Below are positions 1-5,233 of a DNA stretch of 5,233 bases, piece by piece. The position numbers were made by a program, and so were the translations under genes. Origin of the DNA: Acidobacteriota bacterium (GTDB taxonomy: Bacteria > Acidobacteriota > Terriglobia > Terriglobales > Acidobacteriaceae); the NCBI GenBank assembly GCA_021811745.1, contig JAJZNH010000591.1, positions 1-5,233 of the forward strand, written 5' to 3'. The first letter of the stretch is position 1, and every line of letters starts with the position of its first letter. The notes under the pieces were generated by a model. The model was given only the letters and a program-made list of their open reading frames with translations. It did not search any database and was not told the DNA's origin.

Positions 1-68
1 TGAGATCGCCAAAGACCACCCTCCTCCTGAACCCCCACTGGCCGGCGTTCGCACCTGCCGCCGTCCCA

Positions 69-104
69 GCCAGGCCCTGGCGCCGCCGCTGGAAGCGGCA
101 GGCG
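69..104. repeat. Two adjacent GC-rich inverted repeats
   Basis: The first is GCCAGG-C-CCTGGC (69-81), a 13-base palindrome. The second is a stem-loop of CGCC plus GCCGCT (81-90), loop GGA (91-93), and AGCGGC then GGCG (94-104) with a single bulged A at 100, giving about ten base pairs. They overlap at base 81, so both cannot form fully at once. No T-run follows, so this is not a standard intrinsic terminator. It could be the remnant of an upstream gene's terminator or a leader structure; the role is unknown. Confidence 0.5.
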
Positions 105-206
105 TTGGTAACGAGCAAAAGGGGCTTCGCTCCGGGGCTGCCGCTGACGGCAAGGATGAAAACCAAACATGGGGCCGAAGAGTGCTATCCTCAGCCAAAC
201 CGGAAG

Positions 207-236
207 TTCGACTTTTTGCTTTGCCGCAAGGATACT
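207..236 (+). promoter_or_regulatory. Weak sigma70-like promoter candidate for the protease gene
   Basis: TTCGAC (207-212) and GATACT (231-236) are separated by 18 bases and each matches the -35 and -10 consensus at four of six positions. Transcription would begin about 10 bases before the ATG at 254, so the binding site GAGGT would sit right at the transcript start. This is a match by eye only, and a promoter outside the window is equally possible. Confidence 0.18.
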
Positions 237-240
237 ACGC

Positions 241-245
241 GAGGT
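241..245 (+). promoter_or_regulatory. Ribosome binding site that sets the protease start
   Basis: GAGGT lies 8 to 9 bases before ATG 254, a good Shine-Dalgarno spacing. The same frame is open further upstream with a possible GTG start at 182. Translation from 254 begins directly with a signal peptide, whereas starting at 182 would put 24 extra residues in front of it. The binding site and the signal peptide together favour 254. Confidence 0.6.
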
Positions 246-253
246 CTCACCTA

Positions 254-3200
254 ATGCCCTGGCTTCGGATTTGCTTTGGACGCATTGTCGTCGCCGTCTC
301 AATCACTGTCTTCGCCAGCCTGGGACTGGCAGCATGGGCTCAGAGCCAGCCCGCGAAGACCCTGCTGTTGCGCGATCCCTCGTTGAGCAAAGACAAGATC
401 GCGTTTCTGTATGCCGATGACATATGGACCGTGGCGCGTTCGGGTGGTGAGGCCGAGCGCCTGACCTCCATGGGCTCCGTGGCGGCAGGGCCGTACTTCT
501 CTCCCGATGGAAACCAGATCGCTTATTCGGCCCGCGAAAATGGACAGACGGACGTCTACGTGGTGAGCGCCGAGGGTGGCGTGCCTAGACGATTGACCTG
601 GGAGCCAACCGGTAGCTACGCCGTGGGCTGGACGCCCGATGGCAAACAGGTGCTCTTTGCTTCCATGCGCACCAGCTACGCGGACTTCTTCAAGATCTTT
701 GAGGTGCGTACGGATGGAACCGGGATCCCCACCGTGCTCCCGCTGCCCACCGCTGCGGAGGGAAGCTTTTCTGCGGACGGCAGCACCTTTGCTTATGAGC
801 CGTTCCTGCAATGGGAGGATGCCTGGAAGCACTACCGTGGCGGGCAGACCAAGAGGGTGTGGCTGGTGCACATGAAGACTCTGGATCTGGTGAAGGTTCC
901 ACGCGAGAATTCCAACGACTTCAATCCGGTATGGGAGGGGAAGTCGGTCTATTTCCTCTCCGACCGGAACGGCCCGGTGTCACTCTTCCGCTATGACACG
1001 CAGACGAAGACCGTTTCACAGGTGGTGGAAAACCATGGATACGATCTGAAGACGGTGGCGGCAGGACCCGGCGCGCTGGTGTACGAGCAGTTCGGCTCCT
1101 TGCATCTGTACGATCTGGCCAGCGGCAAGGAGCATGCCGTACATGTCACCATCCATGGCGATCTTCCGGATCTGATGCCACGCCTGAGAAATATTCCCGC
1201 CAATGAAGTGCAGAACATCGGCATCTCGCCCTCCGGCGTGCGGGTGGTGGCGGAGGCGCACGGGGATATCTTCACGCTGCCGGCGGAAAAGGGAGACACG
1301 CGCAACCTGACCGGAACGCCCGGAATCGAAGAGCGGGATCCGGCCTGGTCTCCGGATGGAAAGTCGATTGCGTATTTCAGCGATGCATCGGGTGAGTATC
1401 AGCTCTATATTCGCGATCAGGATGGGCTGCGGCCGCCCAAGGTGATCAGCCTTGGGCCGCACCCGTCCTTCTACTACCATCCGCAGTGGTCTCCCAACTC
1501 GAAGTACATCGCCTATACCGATGTCCATCTGCACCTGTGGTATGTGGATGTCGCCGCCGGCAAGCCGGTGCTGGTCGATACGGCGCTGCGGGGCGGGTTT
1601 GGCGCCAACATGCGGTTGAGCTGGTCGCCGGATTCACAGTGGATCGCTTATACGCGCGATCTGGAGAACCAACTCCATGCGGTGTTCTTCTATTCGCTGG
1701 CTACGCACAAGTCCACGCAGATAACGGATGGAATGAGCAATGCAGCGGACCCGGTCTTCGATTCCGGCGGCAAGTACCTGTACTTTACGGCTTCCACGAA
1801 CAGTGGACCATCGGACGCCGGAATCGATCTGTCCACGCTCGACCGGGCTACCAGCAGCAGCCCTTATGTCATCGTGCTGGCCAAGGACGGCGCTTCCCCC
1901 GTGCCCCCTGAGAGCGATGAAGAGAGTGCCGCCAAGGATACCGACAAGGCCGGAGAGGATGCCGACGCGGCGTCGCAAAACGCCTCTGACGGGAGCGCGG
2001 CCAAAACTGCCGCGGCCAACGGCGAGAAGAAAGGCGCAGCTCGGAAAGATCAGGTGAAACCGACCGTGATCGACCTGCCCGGAATCGGGAATCGGATTCT
2101 GGCTTTGCCGATTCCGACGCGCAATTACATTGATTTGCAGGTAGGCAAAGGAGGTGTCCTGTTTCTGGCCGAGGGCGCCCCCGTGGGACGCTCGTCGAGC
2201 GAAGATGGCCCGCCGATTCGCTCCCTGTGGAGATTTACGACCAAGACCCGCAAGACGGAAGAGGTTTTGAGCAACCTGACCCGCTTTCGCGTCTCTGCCA
2301 ATGGCGAGAAGCTCTTCGCCATGGGTGAAAAGGGCTGGTTCATTGCGCCCATCGCCCAGTTGAAGGCGGGCTCGCCCCAGGCGCCGCAGGGCAAGCCGGT
2401 GAAGAACACCGGCATGTTTGCGGTCATCGATCCACGCGCCGAGTGGAGGCAGGAGTATCGCGAGACCTGGCACATCGAGAGAGACTTCTTCTACGACGCC
2501 CACCTGCACGGGCTGGATCTGAAGATCATCTATGCGAAGTACCAGCCGTACCTTGACGGGCTGGCGTCGCGATCCGAGTTCACCTATCTGTGCAACGAGA
2601 TGCTGGGCGAGATTGAGGTCGGCCACATGTTCGTCCGTGGGCCCCGCCCGCCGGACCATGGGCCGAAGACCGGCCTGCTGGGAGCCGATTACACCATCGA
2701 GAACAACCGCTACAAGTTCGCCAAGATCTACAACGGACAGAACTGGACGCCGTCGCTCAAAGCGCCGCTCACGCTGCCGGGGATCAACGTGAACGTTGGG
2801 GAGTATCTGCTGGCGGTGAATGGCCGGGATCTGAACGCGAAGGATAACCTGTATAGCTTCTTCGACGGCACGGCGGGCAAGCAAACGGTGATACGGGTTG
2901 GCAGCAAGCCGGATGGGAGCGACGCAAGAGACGTCACCGTGATTCCGGTGGCCTCGGAGCATGGCCTGCGCAATCTGGACTGGATCGAATCCAATCTGCG
3001 CAAGGTGGACGCGCTCTCCGGCGGTAAGGTGGCCTACATCTACATGCCCAACACCGGGGGCGCCGGCTATGACAACTTCAACCGCTACTTCTACGCGCAA
3101 CTGGACAAACAGGCTGTGGTGCTTGATGAGCGCTACAACGAGGGCGGCCTGATCGCCGACTACATCGTCAACGTATTGGGCCAGAAGCCGTTGAGCGGCG

Positions 3201-3652
3201 CCATCGGACGCGATGGCGAGCCGGTGCATGATCCGCAGGGAGCCATCTTCGGCCCCAAGGCGATGATCATCAACCAGTCGGCAGGCTCCGGCGGCGACGC
3301 CATGCCCTGGTACTTCCGCAAAGCCGGGCTGGGAACTCTGGTGGGCGTTCGCACCTGGGGCGGCCTGGTCGGCATCGGGGGCTATCCCGTGCTGATGGAT
3401 GGCGGCACCGTCACCGCCCCTCGTTACGCCATTTATGGGCTGCATGGCCAATGGGAGGTGGAGGGCCATGGCATCTCCCCAGACGTTGAAGTCCAGGAGT
3501 ATCCGAAGGATGTTGCTGCCGGCCACGACCTGCAACTGGAGCGCTCGGTGCAGATCGTGTTGGAGGAACTCAAGCAGCACCCAATTCCTGAGATATCCAT
3601 TCCGCCCTATCCCAACTACCACCAGCATGATGGGTTAGGGAGTTCCCACTAG
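254..3652 (+). CDS. Exported tricorn-type serine peptidase (family S41)
   Basis: This 1132-residue protein matches the bacterial branch of the tricorn protease family, which trims oligopeptides. A signal peptide (residues 1-29, Arg-containing start, hydrophobic core, A-W-A cleavage site) indicates export, probably to the periplasm, unlike the cytosolic archaeal enzyme. Beta-propeller repeats of PD40 type fill about 37-310 and 323-700, with repeated SPDG or SPDG-like turns followed by IAY-like strands. An acidic, Ala/Lys-rich linker at about 549-602 interrupts the second. The C1 domain (about 730-805) carries His791 in VGHMFV. A PDZ domain follows at about 806-899. The C2 domain holds DERYNEGG (958-965), the nucleophile Ser1012 in AGSGGD, RTWGG, and Glu1070 in EVEGHG. 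By motif position these correspond to the Ser965-His746-Glu1023 relay of Thermoplasma tricorn. The length is normal and all domains look intact. Substrate is unknown. Confidence 0.93.
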   Translation: MPWLRICFGRIVVAVSITVFASLGLAAWAQSQPAKTLLLRDPSLSKDKIAFLYADDIWTVARSGGEAERLTSMGSVAAGPYFSPDGNQIAYSARENGQTDVYVVSAEGGVPRRLTWEPTGSYAVGWTPDGKQVLFASMRTSYADFFKIFEVRTDGTGIPTVLPLPTAAEGSFSADGSTFAYEPFLQWEDAWKHYRGGQTKRVWLVHMKTLDLVKVPRENSNDFNPVWEGKSVYFLSDRNGPVSLFRYDTQTKTVSQVVENHGYDLKTVAAGPGALVYEQFGSLHLYDLASGKEHAVHVTIHGDLPDLMPRLRNIPANEVQNIGISPSGVRVVAEAHGDIFTLPAEKGDTRNLTGTPGIEERDPAWSPDGKSIAYFSDASGEYQLYIRDQDGLRPPKVISLGPHPSFYYHPQWSPNSKYIAYTDVHLHLWYVDVAAGKPVLVDTALRGGFGANMRLSWSPDSQWIAYTRDLENQLHAVFFYSLATHKSTQITDGMSNAADPVFDSGGKYLYFTASTNSGPSDAGIDLSTLDRATSSSPYVIVLAKDGASPVPPESDEESAAKDTDKAGEDADAASQNASDGSAAKTAAANGEKKGAARKDQVKPTVIDLPGIGNRILALPIPTRNYIDLQVGKGGVLFLAEGAPVGRSSSEDGPPIRSLWRFTTKTRKTEEVLSNLTRFRVSANGEKLFAMGEKGWFIAPIAQLKAGSPQAPQGKPVKNTGMFAVIDPRAEWRQEYRETWHIERDFFYDAHLHGLDLKIIYAKYQPYLDGLASRSEFTYLCNEMLGEIEVGHMFVRGPRPPDHGPKTGLLGADYTIENNRYKFAKIYNGQNWTPSLKAPLTLPGINVNVGEYLLAVNGRDLNAKDNLYSFFDGTAGKQTVIRVGSKPDGSDARDVTVIPVASEHGLRNLDWIESNLRKVDALSGGKVAYIYMPNTGGAGYDNFNRYFYAQLDKQAVVLDERYNEGGLIADYIVNVLGQKPLSGAIGRDGEPVHDPQGAIFGPKAMIINQSAGSGGDAMPWYFRKAGLGTLVGVRTWGGLVGIGGYPVLMDGGTVTAPRYAIYGLHGQWEVEGHGISPDVEVQEYPKDVAAGHDLQLERSVQIVLEELKQHPIPEISIPPYPNYHQHDGLGSSH

Positions 3653-3693
3653 CCAAAACTCCAGACGAAATCTCTATGCGGCATATTTTCATC

Positions 3694-3708
3694 GGCATGG
3701 GGAATGCC
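3694..3708. repeat. Short hairpin GGCAT/ATGCC after the protease stop
   Basis: GGCAT (3694-3698), loop GGGGA, ATGCC (3704-3708) form a perfect five-base-pair stem 41 bases after the protease stop codon. It is too short and lacks a following T-run for a confident terminator call. It could still help end or stabilise the protease transcript. Confidence 0.3.
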
Positions 3709-3778
3709 TTCCTAGGCTCTTTGCCTTTTGCGGTTGAGGGGTCCTCCACAACGGGCCTTTGGTGGCAAATCCGTTCCA

Positions 3779-3802
3779 CCCCAGCAGACGAACCCGCTGG
3801 GG
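3779..3802. repeat. Seven-base-pair GC-rich stem-loop upstream of the glycosyltransferase
   Basis: CCCCAGC (3779-3785) pairs with GCTGGGG (3796-3802) across a 10-base loop. The left arm shares two bases with the CCACC arm of a second hairpin (GGTGG 3761-3765 with CCACC 3776-3780), so the two are alternatives. The right arm runs into a further GC palindrome, GGGCCC at 3800-3805. It could be a leader structure; no T-run follows. Confidence 0.45.
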
Positions 3803-3849
3803 CCCGGGGCCGAGGAAAGCGTCCGGAAGGTTGAGACCAAGGGACACCG

Positions 3850-3891
3850 TGCAGAAAAAGTCTCCATCGGGGGAAGATTTCTCTTTCTGCA
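3850..3891. repeat. Eight-base-pair inverted repeat just before the glycosyltransferase start
   Basis: TGCAGAAA (3850-3857) and TTTCTGCA (3884-3891) are exact complements with a 26-base loop. The second arm ends 24 bases before ATG 3916. It could be an operator-like dyad or a 5' untranslated hairpin. No ligand class or known regulator site is recognised. Confidence 0.4.
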
Positions 3892-3915
3892 ACATTGTCC
3901 GCGTAGTCTTCTTCC

Positions 3916-4770
3916 ATGCGCGTGAGCTTCGTGGTTCCTGCGTTCAACGAGGAGGCCTACCTGCCGGCCTGTCTCGAGTCCATCCTCCAGCAGATCGATC
4001 CGGCCACCAGCGGCCTTGCTCCGGGAAGCTGCGAGGTCATCGTGGTGAACAACGCCAGCACCGACCGCACGGGCGAGGTGGCCCGCAGCTTTCCTGGAGT
4101 GATGGTGGTGGAGGAGCCGCGCAAGGGCCTCACTCACGCCCGGCAGGCCGGCTTTGCCGCCAGTTCGGGAGAGCTGATCGCCAACGTCGATGCCGACTCC
4201 CGCCTGCCTCCGGGGTGGGTCGAAAAGGTGCTTTTGACCTTTGCCGCGGCAGAAGCGGCAGAGGCTGCGCAGGCCGGGACAGGTTCAGCCAGAGGTAGGG
4301 CCGTTCGCCCGCTGGCGGCCTTCTCCGGGCCGCTGGTTTACTACGATCTCTCGCCTCGTCAGCGCCGCCTGGTACGCGTGTTTTACATGACGGCCTGGGT
4401 CACCTATGCGATTAATCGGTACATCCTGCGCGTGGGATCGATGGTGCAGGGAGGCAACTTTGTGGTGAGCCGCAGCTCGCTTGAGGCCATCGGCGGCTTC
4501 AATCTGGCCATCAGCTTTTACGGAGAAGATACGGACATCGCGCGCCGCCTGAACCAGGTGGGGGAGGTGCGGTTCAGCTTTGATCTGAAGATGTGGTCCT
4601 CCGCGCGCCGCTTGAAGAGCGAAGGTATGCTGACCATGGCCGCACGTTATTCGATCAACTACCTCTGGACCACCTTCTTCAAACGTCCCTTCACTGACGA
4701 ATATGTCGATATTCGTGAAGGCCGGATTCTTTCCACCGCAAGGCCCTCCACCTTCCGCAACGAGGGCTAG
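3916..4770 (+). CDS. Family 2 glycosyltransferase (GT-A fold), substrate unknown
   Basis: This 284-residue protein should transfer a sugar from a nucleotide-sugar donor in an inverting reaction at the cytoplasmic side, typically for a surface polysaccharide or glycolipid. Visible motifs are VVPAFNEE (6-13), VVNNASTD (43-50), KG (70-71), the metal-binding DAD (92-94), GGN (179-181) and the GEDTD segment (203-207) that usually supplies the catalytic acidic residue. No signal peptide or clear membrane helix is seen, so it is probably soluble or peripheral. An Ala/Glu-rich insert at about 111-119 comes from a 9-base tandem repeat. An in-frame TAG at 3904 limits the start to ATG 3916 or GTG 3922; ATG places the first beta-strand normally. 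No Shine-Dalgarno sequence precedes it. The gene lies 263 bases after the protease gene and its stop codon abuts an insertion sequence. Acceptor and donor cannot be inferred. Confidence 0.9.
   Translation: MRVSFVVPAFNEEAYLPACLESILQQIDPATSGLAPGSCEVIVVNNASTDRTGEVARSFPGVMVVEEPRKGLTHARQAGFAASSGELIANVDADSRLPPGWVEKVLLTFAAAEAAEAAQAGTGSARGRAVRPLAAFSGPLVYYDLSPRQRRLVRVFYMTAWVTYAINRYILRVGSMVQGGNFVVSRSSLEAIGGFNLAISFYGEDTDIARRLNQVGEVRFSFDLKMWSSARRLKSEGMLTMAARYSINYLWTTFFKRPFTDEYVDIREGRILSTARPSTFRNEG
4246..4272 (+). repeat. Three-copy 9-base tandem repeat inside the glycosyltransferase gene
   Basis: Three successive nine-base units (GCGGCAGAA, GCGGCAGAG, GCTGCGCAG) encode AAE-AAE-AAQ at residues 111-119. 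The first two differ at one base and the third is more diverged. The repeat keeps the reading frame and lies after the DAD strand, in what is probably a surface loop, so copy changes of this unit would lengthen or shorten the loop without breaking the protein. Confidence 0.7.
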
Positions 4771-4786
4771 AGCATCCTGCATAATG

Positions 4787-4799
4787 CTGTAGACTACAG
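4787..4799. repeat. Palindrome CTGTAG-A-CTACAG near the IS left end
   Basis: A perfect 13-base palindrome (6-base arms around a single A) lies 28 bases before the transposase start. It is preceded by AGCAT/ATGCC-like symmetry: AGCAT at 4771-4775 and ATGCT at 4784-4788. It lies where a terminal inverted repeat or transposase binding site would be expected. Comparison with the unseen right end would decide. Confidence 0.5.
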
Positions 4800-4815
4800 A
4801 TGGCGACTCTTCCGC

Positions 4816-4819
4816 GAGG
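4816..4819 (+). promoter_or_regulatory. Ribosome binding site that sets the transposase start
   Basis: GAGG lies eight bases before ATG 4828, and the first residues from that ATG (MAKAY) match the usual start of IS630-family transposases. This fixes 4828 as the original start and so makes the TAG at 4852-4854 a true interruption rather than upstream sequence. Confidence 0.55.
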
Positions 4820-4827
4820 CAAAGCGT

Positions 4828-5233
4828 ATGGCTAAAGCCTACGAGGGGGAGTAGCGCCGCAATTTTCTTTCGGCTTATGAGCAGGGATACGGCACGCTGG
4901 AGGAATTGGCGGCGGAATTTCGCGTCAGTCTGGGGTGGGCGAAAAAGGTCTCGGCGGCTTATACGCGCACCGGGAGCATGGCAGGGCCCACCTACAAACC
5001 AGGTCGCAAGCCCAAGATCAGAGCTGCCGAACAGGCCCTGCTCCGCCAATGGCTTACAGCGCAATCGGACTTGACGCTGGCCGAGTTACAGATCAAGCTC
5101 GATGAGCAGGCAGGGGTGAAGATTCATAACTCCTGGCTTTGTCGATGGCTCAAGCGCATGGGCCTGCGGCTAAAAAAAAAGTCGCTCCACGCGGCGGAGC
5201 GCGACACGCCCGAGAACCTGATCCGCCGTCAAG
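4828..5233 (+). pseudogene. IS630-family transposase, N-terminal part, amber codon at position 9, runs off the window
   Basis: From ATG 4828 the frame reads MAKAYEGE, then TAG (4852-4854), then stays open for 126 codons to the edge. The part after the stop carries the family's N-terminal DNA-binding regions: a helix-turn-helix around LEELAAEFRVS and GWAKKVSAAYTRTG, a basic linker (PGRKPK), a second HTH-like segment (LTLAELQIKLDEQ...WLCRWLKRMGL), and the LRLKKKSLHAAERDTPE signature leading into the DDE catalytic domain, which lies outside the window. Family members usually have Leu followed by RR where the TAG stands, so a one-base change (TTG to TAG) would explain it. The next in-frame ATG (4978) would lose the first helix-turn-helix. 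An A9 run at 5172-5180 lies in the conserved KKK codons. It is probably inactive unless the stop is suppressed; the C-terminal half is unseen. Confidence 0.8.
5172..5180 (+). other. A9 homopolymer in the transposase frame
   Basis: Nine consecutive A residues fill the CTA-AAA-AAA-AAG codons of the LKKK motif. The frame continues correctly through the run, so no frameshift is present here. Runs of this length can cause RNA polymerase or ribosome slippage, and some insertion sequences use such runs to make two protein products. Whether this one does is inference. Confidence 0.6.

Larger units (their letters stand above)
1..253. other. Leader region upstream of the protease gene; no recognisable gene
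   Basis: No product could be recognised on either strand. Two plus-strand frames (codons starting at 2 and at 3) are open from the left edge. The first runs in frame into the protease; the second ends at TAA 252-254, overlapping the protease ATG by one base. Their translations are rich in Pro, Arg and Ala with no familiar motif, so the openness is probably a result of high GC. The region holds two GC-rich inverted repeats (69-104), a weak promoter candidate (207-236) and the protease ribosome binding site (241-245). The end of an upstream gene could lie at the far left but cannot be shown. Confidence 0.55.
3653..3915. other. Noncoding gap with several stem-loops between protease and glycosyltransferase
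   Basis: No convincing gene is present on either strand; the short frames crossing it are unrecognisable. Inverted repeats are GGCAT/ATGCC (3694-3708), GGTGG/CCACC (3761-3780), CCCCAGC/GCTGGGG (3779-3802) and TGCAGAAA/TTTCTGCA (3850-3891). None is followed by a T-run, so I cannot name a clear terminator for the protease gene. TTGAGA at 3831 resembles a -35 box but has no -10 partner at the right distance. The region may be the 5' leader of the glycosyltransferase gene or worn repeat sequence. Confidence 0.6.
4770..5233 (+). mobile_element. Left part of an IS630-family insertion sequence
   Basis: The transposase fragment identifies the family. IS630 elements insert at TA, often within CTAG, and duplicate the TA. 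CTAG occurs at 4767-4770, overlapping the glycosyltransferase stop codon, so the left end is placed just after TA 4768-4769. This gives a 58-base span from the tip to the transposase start, a reasonable length. Another TA at 4782-4783 is a second possible boundary. The right end and the matching terminal repeat lie outside the window, so the exact edge is inference; the presence of the element is firmer than its boundary. Confidence 0.6.

Noticed and set aside
1634..3628. Long minus-strand open frame of 664 codons opposite the protease gene
   Set aside because: It lies wholly antisense to a well-supported gene, has no recognisable motif, and its length follows from GC-rich codon bias on the coding strand.
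3675..3689. TATGCGGCATA followed by TTTT as a protease terminator
   Set aside because: The RNA stem would be only about four weak base pairs and the T-run is four bases, too little for an intrinsic terminator call.
3811..3830. GAGGAAAGCGTCCGG string resembling the conserved GAGGAAAGUCCGG of RNase P RNA
   Set aside because: It has an extra base, the next conserved bases are missing, and the space before the glycosyltransferase is too short for the rest of an RNase P RNA.
3759..4298. Plus-strand open frame of 179 codons overlapping the gap and the glycosyltransferase
   Set aside because: More than two thirds lies out of frame within the glycosyltransferase, and the translation has no recognisable features.
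4800..4835. Eleven-codon open frame starting at ATG 4800 just before the transposase
   Set aside because: It has no ribosome binding site, overlaps the transposase start out of frame, and has no support as a leader peptide.
4285..5064. Minus-strand open frame of 259 codons opposite the glycosyltransferase and transposase
   Set aside because: It crosses two unrelated genes and the IS boundary in antisense and has no family motif.
4877..5074. Open frame of 65 codons within the transposase region
   Set aside because: It is in a different frame from the transposase, whose conserved motifs are clear in the frame starting at 4828.
1..5233. CRISPR arrays, tRNA or rRNA genes, defence or toxin-antitoxin systems
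   Set aside because: No regularly spaced repeats, no cloverleaf or rRNA-like sequence, and no gene with such motifs was seen; the three genes are a protease, a glycosyltransferase and a transposase.

Overview
The window is GC-rich bacterial DNA (about 60 % G+C by eye) with every recognisable gene on the plus strand. The organism is most likely an acidobacterium of the Terriglobia/Terriglobales type. This rests on the full-length exported bacterial tricorn-type protease, the codon style, and the pairing with an IS630-type element. No rRNA or marker gene is present, so the assignment is inference.

Layout: 1-253 is leader sequence with GC-rich inverted repeats and no recognisable gene. 254-3652 encodes a complete tricorn-type S41 peptidase of 1132 residues: signal peptide, two beta-propeller regions, C1 domain, PDZ domain and C2 catalytic domain. 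3653-3915 is a 263-base noncoding gap with several stem-loops. 3916-4770 encodes a complete family 2 glycosyltransferase of 284 residues. From about 4770 to the right edge lies the left part of an IS630-family insertion sequence. Its transposase frame is cut by an amber codon at codon 9, is then open for 126 codons, and runs off the window.

The protease and the glycosyltransferase point the same way but are separated by 263 bases and share no obvious pathway, so I do not call an operon. The protease should act on peptides outside the cytoplasm. The glycosyltransferase should act on the cytoplasmic side in making a surface polymer or lipid. The insertion sequence abuts the glycosyltransferase stop codon and seems to have landed without breaking that gene.

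I find no new multi-gene system here. The points most worth checking are the amber-interrupted transposase with its A9 run, the apparent IS boundary inside the glycosyltransferase stop codon, and the structured leader of a glycosyltransferase gene that lacks a Shine-Dalgarno sequence.
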